A DNA stretch of 64,000 nt, from the NCBI RefSeq assembly GCF_014356525.2, contig NC_052518.1, positions 97,599,932 to 97,663,931 on the forward strand, in the 5' to 3' direction. The notes beneath the pieces were generated by a model. That model was not told the origin of the DNA, ran no database searches, and worked only from the letters and a program-made list of their open reading frames with translations. This DNA is from Nilaparvata lugens (Eukaryota > Arthropoda > Insecta > Hemiptera > Delphacidae). Shown here in pieces: positions 21,792-32,645 of the stretch (position 1 is its first letter; the number at the start of each line of letters is the position of its first letter). The translations under genes and the position numbers were made by a program.

Positions 21792-22300
21792 TTTATAAAT
21801 CGACTTTTCCGATTTTTTATTTTATTTATTACATTCCACAATCACAATATAAAATATTAATAATATATATTAAATAATATATTATTAATAATTGGGGTGA
21901 ATCAACAGGATAAACCCAAAACTGTTAATGTCCCCAATTTCGATTAGAATAGTCCAAATGAGGTTATAAAAATACTTTTATAAAGATCACAAAAATGTAC
22001 AGTCCAAATATACATTATACTAAGAATTTTGTATCCGTGTTGGAAAGATGAAACAAATGATTATTACAAAGCCGAGGCAGCTATTCAAACTTTAACAAAT
22101 TCCATAAATAGACCTTCCAAACAAAAAATTTGTAAATATCTCATACACAGCTTGTTTATTCTATTTTAAAAATAGGAAGTCTAATATGAGAGACCCTATA
22201 GAACTAATGACTAGTTGCTAGTCCCTAGATTATAGGATTTATTCAATCGACCCATTGAATCAATTTAGTGGGTTGAAGAAAATTGATTGATTATCCGATT
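21792..22300. other. Non-coding region upstream of the host gene
   Basis: AT-rich. ACTAATGACTAGTTGCTAGT at 22205 resembles the tips of a MITE family also seen near 26895, 37345 and 44968. It contains the likely 5'-UTR intron end (TTCTAG at 22299-22304) of the gene that begins at 22313. Confidence 0.35.
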
Positions 22301-22312
22301 CTAGGATACAAA

Positions 22313-22415
22313 ATGAACAAAGACACTGCCAAGAATGTCGAAGGAACCCCTGCCGGCCCTCACAAAGCGGGAAACCAGTGGGCGGTCAGCGAACCGCCAA
22401 GGAATGCGAAAAATC
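22313..22415 (+). CDS. First coding exon of an unidentified small host protein
   Basis: Starts at ATG 22313, eight bases after a plausible acceptor (CCGATTCTAG, exon from 22305), so a 5'-UTR intron is likely. It ends at a consensus GTAAGT donor at 22416, leaving phase 1. It encodes 34 residues: MNKDTAKNVEGTPAGPHKAG, then NQWAVSEPPRNAKN. GC content and codon use contrast with the AT-rich surroundings. The phase-1 end joins cleanly to the exon at 27105-27167, making a Pro codon. The sequence is hydrophilic with no signal peptide or membrane span. The family is not recognised. Confidence 0.65.
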
Positions 22416-22483
22416 GTAAGTGATTTTCAAAAACTTTTCTAATGAATAATATTGGAAGACAATACAGCTGTTATTTCTTGGCA

Positions 22484-22630
22484 TAATAATAATAATAATA
22501 ATAATATCGAGTGACCTGGCTGGCTCAGGTCTGGTGTCAGAGTTTTCAGGTCGCAACTGATCAATTTCAGGGCCTCTGACATGACCTAACGACTGCTTTT
22601 TAGGCAGCCGGGACCGACAGCTTAGCAAAT
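22484..22630 (-). repeat. RTE/SINE 3' tail with ATT microsatellite
   Basis: Minus strand: AGCTGTCGGTCCCGGCTGCC, CATGTCAGAGGCCCTGAAAT, GACACCAGACCTGAGCCAGC, then CAGGTCACTCGATATTATT and an ATT tail at 22484-22505. This tail is common at the 3' end of insect RTE elements and their SINEs. It lies in the first intron of the host gene. Confidence 0.65.
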
Positions 22631-22856
22631 TTCTTGGCAAAGCACAAAACCAGGGATAAAATTAAATATTTTTCAAAGACAAACAATATTTTTTGATACA
22701 CGGAAATCTGAAAACGTTGCTGTATAAACTTCACATGAAATTATATACACTAAAAAACGCAAATATATAGAAGAAAAAAATTTGTTTAATAATTTGTCAA
22801 AACTTTTGATGACAGTGTAACAACCAGAACTATTTACTGTTTTCCCGTAATTTTAG

Positions 22857-23206
22857 GGCCGGTTTCCGAGCTCGGGATTTAGCTAAGTTCTAGACTGCTG
22901 GAGTCAGAAAATTAGCTTTCAAAATGGGCCGTAATCGCAGTTTTATAACAATCTTTATTTTCTCATTTCTATAATTGAAAACGTTTTTCCTTGACGAAAA
23001 TGAACATCCCTAAATAATTCAAAACAGCTGAAAATTTACACTATTTTCTCTTTATTTTATCTTGTGTTTTCTAGCTTTTCGAAATTATTAAAACGTGACT
23101 ATGACAATGACTACGACTACGCCCCGTTTCGGAAAGCTAATTTTCCGACACCAGGTGTTTAATTAAAGTCTAGAACTTGGCCAAATCTCGAGCTCGGAAA
23201 CCGGCC
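22857..23206. mobile_element. 350-bp MITE with TTTAG target duplication
   Basis: The ends GGCCGGTTTCCGAGCTCGGG (22857) and CGAGCTCGGAAACCGGCC (ending 23206) are inverted, with arms of about 80 bases. TTTAG flanks both sides (22852-22856, 23207-23211). Non-coding, within the host-gene intron. Confidence 0.8.
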
Positions 23207-23211
23207 TTTAG

Positions 23212-24760
23212 TGAATAATAGTGATTACAACAATTATTTAATTTTAAATTTGAGAATGACTAAGCTTGATCTTGTTTTTCAAGAATATAGATTTCAATTC
23301 AGGATTTAACATTGCCATCCAACCAATAGTCCAGGATACAATAAAATTCAAAAATCAGCTTTCAATATAGACAGAAGAAGTTTGTATATATTTCGAAATT
23401 CAGTTGGTTTCGATTAGTTGAGGAGAAGATTTGTGAGGGTATTTTCAACTATTATGTTTTAGTATAGTATTGGAATACGAGATAATATAATATCATCTGT
23501 CATCTCATATAATACGAATGTATCATCTACAGAATGATTTTTATCAATTTTCTATGTCTATTTTTATTAACATACTTGAGGTGTTTCATTCTATCATATT
23601 CTATTGTCATCTATTTACTATTTTCATATCAATCAATTTATATTTTTATCAATTGAAAATGCCAGTTTATCATCTACAGGAAACAGATAGTTTTTTCTTA
23701 TGTGAATTTTCAAATTAATTGTTTAGTTTAGAAATTAATATGAACATAACATAACACGTTGAGTGCTATACAAGTCTCCTAAGACTTGTATGGTTTCAAG
23801 CCTGTGCTATGCTAAATACATGTGGATGTCCCACGGTGCTAATTGGTTTTTATGCATTAATTGATCTTCTAATACCCTATGTATAACGTTATTGACTTTG
23901 TTTTTCATAACTTTTGTATAACCCTGCAAAACAGTACAATACCTAAAGAACCTGTATAGCACCACAGTGATGAACTTGATTTTCTATAGCTGATTTCTAG
24001 GGTGTTTCCGTTCTAGATTCAATCAAAGGCAAAGTTATTCTGTTTATTTGTTCTGTGTTTATTAGCTCTTTCCATGTTATCAATATCTTTCTATTTTTCT
24101 CACTTGACAAGTAGTATATTGTAGATGTACTGTTCGTTGGTTGAATGATCACTATTTATAGTTATTGCTATTGATATTGATAGTTTCTTGAAAGCTATCT
24201 GCTGACTGCTGCGTGATGTCTGTCTTTGCTAAAGACCATTGAAATGGCATAGCATATGGTAGATAATAGCCCGTCAGAACCCATTCAAGGAGCTTTATTG
24301 CCAAGTGGTAATTGATTAATTAAGTTATTTTTTTCATATGAAATAATACAGTATTTGAATAGGATATTCATATAATTATAATCCTATCCAATATATAATA
24401 ATTTCTGTGCTGTTATTGCCAAGTGACATTCACCATTAGATTACGGAATTTATCTGCATTCATTCTTATCCATTTCCGTTACAACTATTTTCCTATATAT
24501 TTTGTTCATAGTCAAAGCTAAAAACTTACTCACTTGCATCCCATCAGCTGAAACGAATTGTTACTATTATGTATTATAATGGTTCTATTATTAAATATAA
24601 TGGTTGTATTATTATACAGCTCAAATGACTGAAATAGAGGTGAAAAAACAGTTAAGTCGAAGGAGTTTTTCTAAATACAGCCCCCAGTGCTTCAGAAACG
24701 CTCGAGAAACGGGATATAAAGGATCTAAGTAGATACATTCTACTGTTTACAGTCCCAACT
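23212..24760. other. Intronic AT-rich sequence
   Basis: No supported exon, RNA gene or strong repeat. GACTTGTATAGCACA-like wording near 23785-23800 and 23950 echoes the 60-bp tandem unit at 24774, so parts may be an old diverged array. Confidence 0.35.
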
Positions 24761-24773
24761 TTCATTACTGGAA

Positions 24774-24890
24774 ATGATTGACAGGTTGTAGAAGGTGTAA
24801 GAACCGGGTGACTTGTATAGCACAGTGGGTGCTATGATTGACAGGTTGTAGAAGGTGTAAGAACCGGGTGACTTGTATAGCACAGTGGGC
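24774..24890. repeat. 60-bp tandem duplication
   Basis: ATGATTGACAGGTTGTAGAA begins at 24774 and again at 24834. The two copies are identical over about 56 bases. Confidence 0.95.
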
Positions 24891-25070
24891 CAGACAGCTA
24901 CAAGACCTGGGAGACTTGTGTAGCAAACGCGACCAAACCTGCTTTTTGCAGCCTCACTCAACGTGTTAATCGGACTATTTGAGACAAAAAGTAGTTTTGG
25001 GCAGTAGCCTGTTTTTCTTTTCTCAATCTTGTATATTTTGTTTCATTGAATCTATCTTCTTCTATCTGTA

Positions 25071-25875
25071 CAGGGTGATTCGTATGGTGAAATAATTAAA
25101 TACCTGATAGTAGAGGTAAAAATAAGAAAAAAAGTTCTTATAAACATATATATCCATAAACGCTTCATTAGCGAGCTATACAGAGTGAAATATTTCGCCC
25201 GGAATTCAGTTCCTCTGGTGAAATACACCGATACTGAATTGTTTGGGGACTAGTTTTTGATAAACTTGGATTGATATGGAAAAATATCTGAAAAATTGAA
25301 TAAAACTAGTCTGGAAGCTGTAGTGTGAGTAGTTTTTGAGAAAAAAGTTGAAATATGCAAAAATTTAAGTAGAAAAACACAGACTTCTACGTTTGATGCC
25401 CAAAAACTTTCTTTAATGACCAGTACACAAATAATTGTTTGCAATAAAAATTGTAGATAATTTAATTCTTAAAAGAATTATGTAAGTTGTGTAAACTAAA
25501 TTCAAATAAAAGTTGAATAAAATGTATTCATATGTAGTACATTACAGCACGAAAATTTGCTGTTTTATGAGGAGAGAACTAATAACTCATCGGTTGTAGC
25601 TGATTGCAAATAAAACATGGATTCAACATGGAACAACTGATTCATTTTGTTTTAAATAAGAAAATATTTATTCAACTTTTAATCAAATTTAGTTTACACA
25701 GCTTACATAATTCTTTTCAGATTAAATTCTCTAAAATTTTTATTGCGAAAAATTATTTGTTTACTGGTCATTAAGGAAAGCGTTTATGGATATATTATGT
25801 TTATGAGATTTTTTTATTATTTTTACCTCTACTATCAGGTATTAAATTATTTCACCATAATTAAGAATCATCCTG
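25071..25875. mobile_element. 805-bp foldback element with TA duplication
   Basis: CAGGGTGATTCGTATGGTGA at 25071 is mirrored by the end at 25875 (revcomp CAGGATGATTC), with TA at 25069-25070 and 25876-25877. A second inverted block of ~135 bp lies inside (25410-25545 against 25660-25790). No transposase is present. Probably a Tc1/mariner-type foldback MITE. Confidence 0.6.
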
Positions 25876-26800
25876 TATATAAAAGCGAAATGGCACTCAC
25901 TGACTGACTCACTCACTCACTTACTCGCAGAACTAAAAATCTACCGGACCAAAAACGTTCAAATTTGGTAGGTATGTTCAGTTGGCCCTTTAGAGGCGCA
26001 CTGAGAACGGATTTGGAAACATTTCCAAAGATACGCCCAAAATCTGCGTTTTTCCAGAGTTTTCTCAGCTTTATCGAGAACAAATGAACAGAAAATGTTC
26101 AAATTTAGTACAGAATATCAGCTAGGGAGTAATAGTGTTCTGTTGGAAGGAATTTGGAATAACGTCAAATATACGCCCAAAATAAGCGTTTTCCAGCGTT
26201 TTTTTGCTTTTACTCAGATTTATCGAGAACAAATGAACAGAAATTGTTCAAATTTAGTACAGAAGCTCAGCTAGGGTGTAATAATGTTGTGTTGGAAGGA
26301 ATTTGCAATAACGTCAGAGATACGCTCAAAATCTGCGTTTTCCAGCGTTTTTTTTGCGATTTCTCAGCTTTATCGAGAACAAATGAACAGAAAATGTTCA
26401 AATTTAGTACAGGAGCTCAGCTAGGGTGTAATAATGTTGTGTTAGAAGGAATTTGAAATAAAGCCAAAGATACGCCCAAAATTAGCGGTTTTTTGCGTTT
26501 TCTCAGTTCTTTCATCAAGTAATAGACAGAGAATGTTCAAATTTGGTACAGAGGTTTAGCTAGGGTCTAAAGAGTTTGTTATGAGGTGACTTCAATATTT
26601 CATCAAAGATACGCCCAAAATCAGCGTTTTTCTCAGCTTTTCTGCGTTTTCTCAGTACTTTGACTTTCTGATGGAATAAAGCATGATCAAATGAAAAATG
26701 CAGGCTAGCCCGCTAATCTCATTTTTAGACGATCCAGTCGGGGGTCCAGGATAGACGGTTATGGCGAGCGAAGCGAGCCTGACGACTAATAAATAAATAA
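25876..26800 (+). repeat. Dispersed repeat with five 140-150-bp tandem units
   Basis: Begins TATAAAAGCGAAATGGCACT and CACTCACTGACTGACTCACT, then units built on ATACGCCCAAAAT at about 26031, 26171, 26320, 26470 and 26609, each with TCTCAGCTTTATCGAGAAC and AATGTTCAAATTTAGTACAG. It ends near GGCGAGCGAAGCGAGCC (26763-26779). Frames across it are repeat artefacts. The element class is not recognised. Confidence 0.65.
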
Positions 26801-27090
26801 AATAAAAAGATTGAGTTGAGCCATCCAATCCATCATAGAAATGCTTTTAAAGCGTTTAATGTTTCAACTTCGTCACTAAACTAATTTTTGGAATGCTAGG
26901 GGCTAGACGCTAGAAGTTTCTCAAAGTCCAACTACATCTGTCTGAAAACAATCAATCAATCAATTCATTTCACAAACAAACATTATACAAAATAACAAAG
27001 AAATATATAAAAATGTGAAATAACAGCAAGCACTTTATAAACTACTCAGTAGTTTACCTCAGTTTTGTGTTCTTATCATTATATATTATT
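26801..27090. other. Intronic sequence before exon 2
   Basis: ATGCTAGGGGCTAGACGCTA at 26892 resembles MITE tips elsewhere in the window. Otherwise unremarkable. Confidence 0.35.
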
Positions 27091-27104
27091 TTTGCACTTT
27101 ACAG

Positions 27105-27167
27105 CAGCTACCAGGAAACGCCCTAGTGACGAGATGATGGACGACATGCAGATTCGTTCCAGAAAGA
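27105..27167 (+). CDS. Second coding exon of the unidentified small host protein
   Basis: A 63-base exon between acceptor TTTGCACTTTACAG and consensus donor GTGAGT (27168). Phase 1 in and phase 1 out; in the phase set by exon 1 it reads ATRKRPSDEMMDDMQIRSRK, while the other two frames hit stops. The basic RKR and RSRK patches flank an acidic Met-rich core, which could suit nuclear localisation, but that is speculation. Two terminal exons downstream (27938 and 30603) both accept its phase. Confidence 0.65.
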
Positions 27168-27169
27168 GT

Positions 27170-27930
27170 GAGTACTTTTGCAAAATATTTAATCATCTAG
27201 TAGAGCTACTATCACAGATCTCTGTTTAGTTTTTTTAATAATCCCAAGTTTTCTGAAAAACTCAATATTATTCGTTACAAGTGGTAATTGAGTGGAATAT
27301 TTCTAATCAATTTATTAATTCAAACCATCTACATTAAAAAATTATAGTTTTTATGTTTATTTTGGATTAAAATTTTATAAAAATTGTACAGGTGAAATTC
27401 TAACCTTATCTTGGACTTGGTCACCTATAAATTTGGAAGAAAAATAGCACCTTATTATTTTATCTGCCAATGTTAAATTTCTTTCAATGTTGAATTTCCA
27501 AATGACATTAATGTCATTTGCATTGTGAATAAAAAAAGTTAGTCTATGATAGAATCAAAGCGTTTTAATAATGAAAATATGTCATCACGATCTTCTATGT
27601 ATTTATTTCCATCGTCAGTACTATTCCTTGATAGTTGATACCGATTGATTATTTATTTTATTTTAATTATAAGAAACGAGCTTAATTTATTTTCATCTCA
27701 ATCTCAATCACATGGATAAATTGTACTTGAGATAATCAAATTTCCAATCCTATTTTTGGCAATATTAATTGTGTAAAAATTATGAAAACTCCACAACTTT
27801 TATATTATTATCTATATTTTGTTTATCAACTACTTGATTTTAGATAAAATTCAACATCCATAGATTATCATCCATCAACAGAATTGTATCATTTGTACTG
27901 CTCTTATTAGATTAAAAAACGTATTTCTTA
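27170..27930. other. Intron between shared exon 2 and terminal exon 3a
   Basis: AT-rich, with no exon that keeps phase and no strong repeat. CAAATGACATTAATGTCATTTG near 27499 is a short palindrome. Confidence 0.4.
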
Positions 27931-27937
27931 TTTTTAG

Positions 27938-27993
27938 AACTCGTGGCTGGAGCTCAAGGCTTCTTTTTCCAATCACGCAAAAACCTATTGTAA
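27938..27993 (+). CDS. Terminal exon 3a of the small host protein
   Basis: The acceptor TTTCTTATTTTTAG (to 27937) opens a frame that, in the phase left by exon 2, reads KLVAGAQGFFFQSRKNLL and stops at TAA 27991-27993. An AATAAA poly(A) signal follows at 28037-28042, so a transcript can end here. The predicted isoform is 73 residues. The tail ends with a basic/aromatic FFFQSRK motif. A chance phase match is possible for so short an exon, but acceptor, phase, stop and poly(A) signal together support it. Confidence 0.55.
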
Positions 27994-28036
27994 TTTAATG
28001 ATTATTTTATTTGTAAAAATATTTCTTGTATTTGGC

Positions 28037-28042
28037 AATAAA
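28037..28042 (+). terminator. AATAAA polyadenylation signal after exon 3a
   Basis: Canonical hexamer 44 bases after the exon 3a stop codon. The downstream sequence is only weakly GT-rich. Confidence 0.5.
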
Positions 28043-28147
28043 TTCATTATTCATTAGAGAGCTCAATCACAATAGAGCATAACCCCTATAAAAATTCAGT
28101 TCCTCTAATAATTTCCTCAATTTGCAAGTGTGCTATGAAAACCGATT

Positions 28148-28296
28148 CCGGTTGCACAAAAGCCAGTTAAATTTTAACTGTGATCGATTTCACGAGAACC
28201 AATCAGAAAAGGCGTTTTTGAAAAGACGGCTCCTCCGATTGGTTTTCGTGGAATTAATAACGATTAAAATTTAATTTTAGGCTTTTTTGCAACCGG
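28148..28296. mobile_element. 149-bp hairpin MITE (CCGGTTGCAC family)
   Basis: CCGGTTGCACAAAAGCC at 28148 is mirrored by GGCTTTTTTGCAACCGG ending at 28296, with CACGAGAACCAATCAGA and its inverted counterpart near the centre. This compact hairpin MITE layout is widespread in insects. Non-coding. Confidence 0.75.
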
Positions 28297-28299
28297 CAC

Positions 28300-28910
28300 A
28301 TAGCTTGTTAAAGGTAATGTCGATTGGAGCAACACAACATAAATTACGTGGATAATTTGAGAAGAATATAAGAGGACATAGAAAAAAATACAGATTGATA
28401 CATTGATTATATCATTGAAAAATACATTGATACATTGATTAGTGTTATTATTGAGATGACGTTATCTATAAACTAAGCCGAGACAAAGATAAACAATAGC
28501 CAAAGACAAATTGAGTTATAATAATACAAGAATAAATCTCTTATCATGGAAATTGAATAATTTTATTTAATGATGAAAAATGTATTTAGTGCTTTCTAGA
28601 TAATAAAAAAATACTGAAGGAACTTTGTCTTTATTTTTATTGTATCATAGTGGTTGATTTTTCCATAGTAAAGTATATCTGAAATAGTTGGATGTATGAC
28701 TACAGTAGAACCTCCATAATTCGGAGCTTTATAATCTTAATCCTCCAGAATTCGTAGTGGAATCTCTGTCACATGAAATGCGTGGTAAGGCAATGCATGT
28801 CGGTCCCCTCAATAATTCGTAGTAGAATAGAGTGCTGGCATAACGTTGTTCTCTATAATTCGTAGTTTTGTATCCGATTTCCGATTATAGATTTCTCTAT
28901 AATTCGTATT
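28300..28910. other. Intronic stretch, AATTCG-rich block
   Basis: 28700-28912 repeats TATAATTCGTAG-like words five times, a decayed tandem array or hairpin element. Nothing else is seen. Confidence 0.35.
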
Positions 28911-28912
28911 TT

Positions 28913-29770
28913 AGTTTCCTTGCCCTATTACCATAGGTAAGGAAAGTATTGCTTTCCAAAAAAATTTAAGGTACCCTAATTTCATGCTTTCTATACGTTT
29001 CAAGGTCCCCAAACATGATTTTTGGGTGTTGGTCAGTGTGTGTGTGGGTGTGTGTGTGTCTGTGAACACGATAACTCCATTCCTAATTAACCGATTGACT
29101 TGAGATTTTAAACTTAAGGTCCTTATACGATGAGGATCCGACAATAAGAAATTCAATTCAAAATGGCGGATAATGGCCATGTTTTTCACGGTTTTCTCGA
29201 AAACGGCTCTAACGATTTTCTTCAAATTTATACCCAAGATAGCTATTTATAAGCCCTATCAACTGACATGAATATCGTTCCTGGGAAAATTGCAGGAGCT
29301 CCATAATATTCCTGAAAAGAATGAATTGTGTTAAATTTTTATCACGATTTGCTCAAAAATGACTTGACCGATTTTTTTCAAATTCATACTCTGTATAGTT
29401 ATATATCAGCTCTATTCACTTGCATGAGTCTCTTCCCTGAGAAATTAACAGGGGGTCCACCTCATCCTTGAGAAATTTACTTTGTAACCTCCTTCTCGTG
29501 CGTGAGGTAGGTAAGTAGAGCAGTTTATTCAAAAGAACACATGTCGATATTTTATTTGTAGAACAGCTGTTTTGACAACTTTTAAAAAATCCTCAAATTT
29601 CATAATTCAAACAAAGGAAAGTGTACTCTGAACACAATCACAATAGTATAATCGTAGTTTTAATTTTTTAGCCGCCAATCGGCATAATGTTATTCCCTAA
29701 ATTATCCTCGTTAATGAGGCTTATAGATCAATGGGCAAGGAAAGTTGTGTGAGTGTACCACACCAGATTT
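28913..29770 (+). repeat. Dispersed CTTTCCTTGCCC repeat, copy with one internal unit
   Basis: Same start hairpin and end (GGCAAGGAAAGTTGTGTGAG, TACCACACCAGA) as 19839-21000, but with one copy of the 167-bp unit. Both copies keep a minus-strand frame containing NRLIRNGVIVFTD and FFWKAILSLPMV, which may simply reflect sequence identity. It lies in the intron before terminal exon 3b. Confidence 0.7.
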
Positions 29771-29839
29771 TGTAGGACTTGTTCACACACCATGGAAAGG
29801 GAAGATGATTACACTGTACTATGCTATCTGCTATCTATT

Positions 29840-29965
29840 CTTTATTGATTCATACAATATTATTACATCATCAAAATAATAGGGAGAGAAAAAATAAGGC
29901 AACCTTGTGCCATTCCTCTCCCAAATTTAAATCAGGTTACACATAGTCCGAAATAGGTCATGACT
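29840..29965 (-). repeat. LINE 3'-end family with hairpin (copy 3)
   Basis: GGGAGAGAAAAAATAAGGCA, then ATTCCTCTCCC and CACATAGTCCGAAATAGGTC, closely matching 17083-17190 in the same orientation. Confidence 0.65.
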
Positions 29966-30600
29966 TGTAGTTGTTCACTTCACAAAATTATCGCTAACTA
30001 ATTCTCCGCATGAGGTCATCAACCGGAAATTACATCTAGACTGTCAGACGAAATTATTCTCTATTGACTTAATTTGGTGAAGAATTCGTCAATCAGTTTG
30101 TGAATGTTAGTTATGAGTAATATTGTGCGCTGGCAAAAAATTAAACAATCTTATAAAAATTATCTCATCATCACCTGGGCTTAAAATACTCTAAAAAAGA
30201 GTTGCCTTTGAAAATAAATAAATCTCACGCGAATACGTTTTTTCTGGCGCTAGTCTACCAGAAATGAATACTATACAAAAAACTGAGTTGATTGAATATT
30301 TAAAATCTGCCAATAATATTCTAAACATTTTCCATTTGAAATTTTACTTGTATGACAGTTGTTTTTTCAATGATGATTTTAAAGTTTTCATATTATTATC
30401 CATCCATAATATCTGATTGTTCATCTAATATTTTGCATTCTACAATAAAAATGATTTCTCCAACACCACCCATAATTATTAGCCTCCTCCTTCACCTCCT
30501 CCTCCTCCTCCTCTTCCCCATCCACCACCAAAGCCTCGACATTAAAGTCAACTATAGAGGTTCTACTGTATGTTATTCTAAAAGCGCCTATTTTATTTTC
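29966..30600. other. Intronic sequence upstream of exon 3b
   Basis: Contains a short CTC-rich run (30483-30515) and the polypyrimidine tract of the exon 3b acceptor. No other feature. Confidence 0.4.
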
Positions 30601-30602
30601 AG

Positions 30603-30775
30603 TGCGTTGGATAATGGGCCAAATATTCGAGAGGGCCAACCAAGAGCAACCAAGGGCTACCCAAGAGCAACCAAGGGCTACCCAAGAGCAACCAAGGGCT
30701 ACCAAAGAGCAACCAAGGGCTACCCAAGAGCATAAGGACACTTTACCAGACATCAGTAAAATGAAACTGAAATAA
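30603..30775 (+). CDS. Alternative terminal exon 3b with 21-bp coding repeats
   Basis: The acceptor CCTATTTTATTTTCAG (to 30602) opens a 173-base exon. In the phase left by exon 2 it reads MRWIMGQIFERA, then about four and a half copies of the heptad QEQPRAT (one with K for Q), then HKDTLPDISKMKLK and TAA (30773-30775). The 21-bp DNA unit keeps every frame open, so only splice phase picks this one. The predicted isoform is about 112 residues, Gln/Pro/Arg-rich with a probably helical or disordered tail. No clear AATAAA follows. It could instead be a chance acceptor next to a minisatellite. Confidence 0.5.
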
Positions 30776-31880
30776 TTTTCTTTGTAAACTGAAAATACTT
30801 ATTTGTAAATCTTTTTTTTTGTAAATAGACTTACTTTTTTGTAAAACTTTTATAAAAAACTGAACTTTTTAGAATTTTTACTTTTACTTTTTAATACTTA
30901 TTTGTAAAACTTTTTTTGTACATAGACTATCAGTGAGTTTTGAGATATTATTCATCACGTTTTCCCTACAAATTCAAATTTCTTGGAGATCAAAGTTTGA
31001 AAAAAAAATTTCTACTCGATTAATCTGATTGTTGCACGTAAATCCACTCACTTTAATCGTGGTAGAGTGATGTCATCTTACCGATCCTATGCCATGAGAA
31101 CTAAAAACGAATCTGACGATAATGTGTTGATATAATTTAATGGGCTGTTAAGTTTTGATAGACGTACTTGCAACCGGGCCTTGGTATTGGGTCACGATTC
31201 TAGAATTTAGAAACTACTGTGTTGAATCTGTCAGCAAACTTATAGCCTGATGGCAGACAAATGTATGTGAAAAATTCATGAACTATAGGCTTCAGTGCTA
31301 AGTTCATAATTGAGTAGAATACACATTATGTAAATTATCATATATTTTATTATATCCTACTCCTACATCAGGAGAAACTATTAAAACGTGTATAACGAAC
31401 TTTAAAAAACAAAGGAACACAAAATAAGCATACTATTATAATAAGGATTTTCAATGTTTTACCTTTTAAACTTACGAGTAACACAAATTTTGAAAAGCGC
31501 TGAATTCTTTTTGCTTATGAAATTCTTTATTATAAACTTCCTTTTTTATTCATTTATTTATTTATTTTAATTTATATAAACTTCTAATTCTTTATCATAA
31601 ACTTCTATTCAAAGAGGAGTTCCAAATTGCATCCTTCACTTTGGAATTTGGATAGACCATGATAATTTATAATGTCTGTAGGTTTTCAAAACTAGCTGAA
31701 GCACCAATGTCGTAACAAATGCGCACAAGGGGTGCTACCACCTGCAAATACCGCTCAGAATCAGAAGTAAATCCATCAACTCATTTTAAAAAATATATGT
31801 ATTTAGGTTTCTCTTATAGAGAATATTTTAATATTAGTAAATATTTGATATTATAGAGAATATGATTTATAATAAGTTTT
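30776..31880. other. AT-rich non-coding, T-rich 3' flank
   Basis: 30776-30930 repeats TTTGTAAAACTTTT-like words. The rest shows no gene, RNA or clear repeat. Confidence 0.35.
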
Positions 31881-32142
31881 GTGTGTAAATAACCAATGAA
31901 ATAAGACTTGAAAGTGAGGAGTGAAAAGATAATGATAAAAAGAAAGACAATAATTGTATGAAGCTTCTCTTATTTTACTTGTGTTCTGAGTATTTCTGTA
32001 TATTTAATATTGATTTCTGTGTGTAATAAGCAATAAAATAAGATTTGAAAGTGAAGAGTGGAAAAATTATGATATAAATAAAGAGAATAATTAATTGTAT
32101 GAAGCTTCTCTTACTTTACCTGTGTTCTGAGTATTTCTGTAT
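31881..32142. repeat. Tandem duplication, 138-bp period
   Basis: GTGTGTAAATAACCAATGAA at 31881 and GTGTGTAATAAGCAATAAAA at 32019 start two diverged copies sharing TTGTATGAAGCTTCTCTTA and GTGTTCTGAGTATTTCTGTA. Non-coding. Confidence 0.8.
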
Positions 32143-32320
32143 CTGTGTTCAGAATATCTGTGACAGTAATAACATTATCGGCATCATGATTCAGAAGAGG
32201 GCTATCACAGTAAAGTTGATCAAGGATAGAGCAATTTATCAATGATTCTACACACTATTACATATTATTGGGTACCTACATTGATTATAATAATATGTCT
32301 AGTTGATCAGTTAAATGAAT

Positions 32321-32645
32321 GCTTATATTTAAATGTTGGAGCCCATTGTACTATTTGGTATCTAATTGTGAACAATAATAATACTCTAATAGTGTGCAAA
32401 ATCATCTTTGTCTACAGCCGAACAATATAACCTTAGGGAGAATCAGGAAAGTTATAATCTTAGGTAGAATCTGTGGAACAAATCGTAGCTGAAAGTAGCT
32501 ATATTTAAATGTCGGAACCCATTGTACGATTTTGTATCTAATTGCGAACAATAATTATAATTTAATAGTGTGCAAAATCATCTTTGTCTACAGCCGAATA
32601 ATATAAACTTAGGTAGAATCTGTGGAACAAACCGTAGCTGATAGC
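32321..32645. repeat. Tandem duplication, ~176-bp period
   Basis: Two copies starting near 32321 and 32497 share ATATTTAAATGT, CCCATTGTAC, AGTGTGCAAAATCATCTTTG and TAGAATCTGTGGAACAAA. The first copy holds an extra ~25 bp near 32434. Confidence 0.8.

Noticed and set aside
26244..26456. 70-codon frame with a repeated MFKFST..QLGCNNVVLEGI segment
   Set aside because: Two tandem units of a non-coding dispersed repeat, with no start or splice context.
30352..30753. Longer plus and minus frames over the 21-bp repeats (GYPRATK and ALGCSWV types)
   Set aside because: The repeat keeps all frames open. Only the frame set by the splice acceptor and exon phase was kept.
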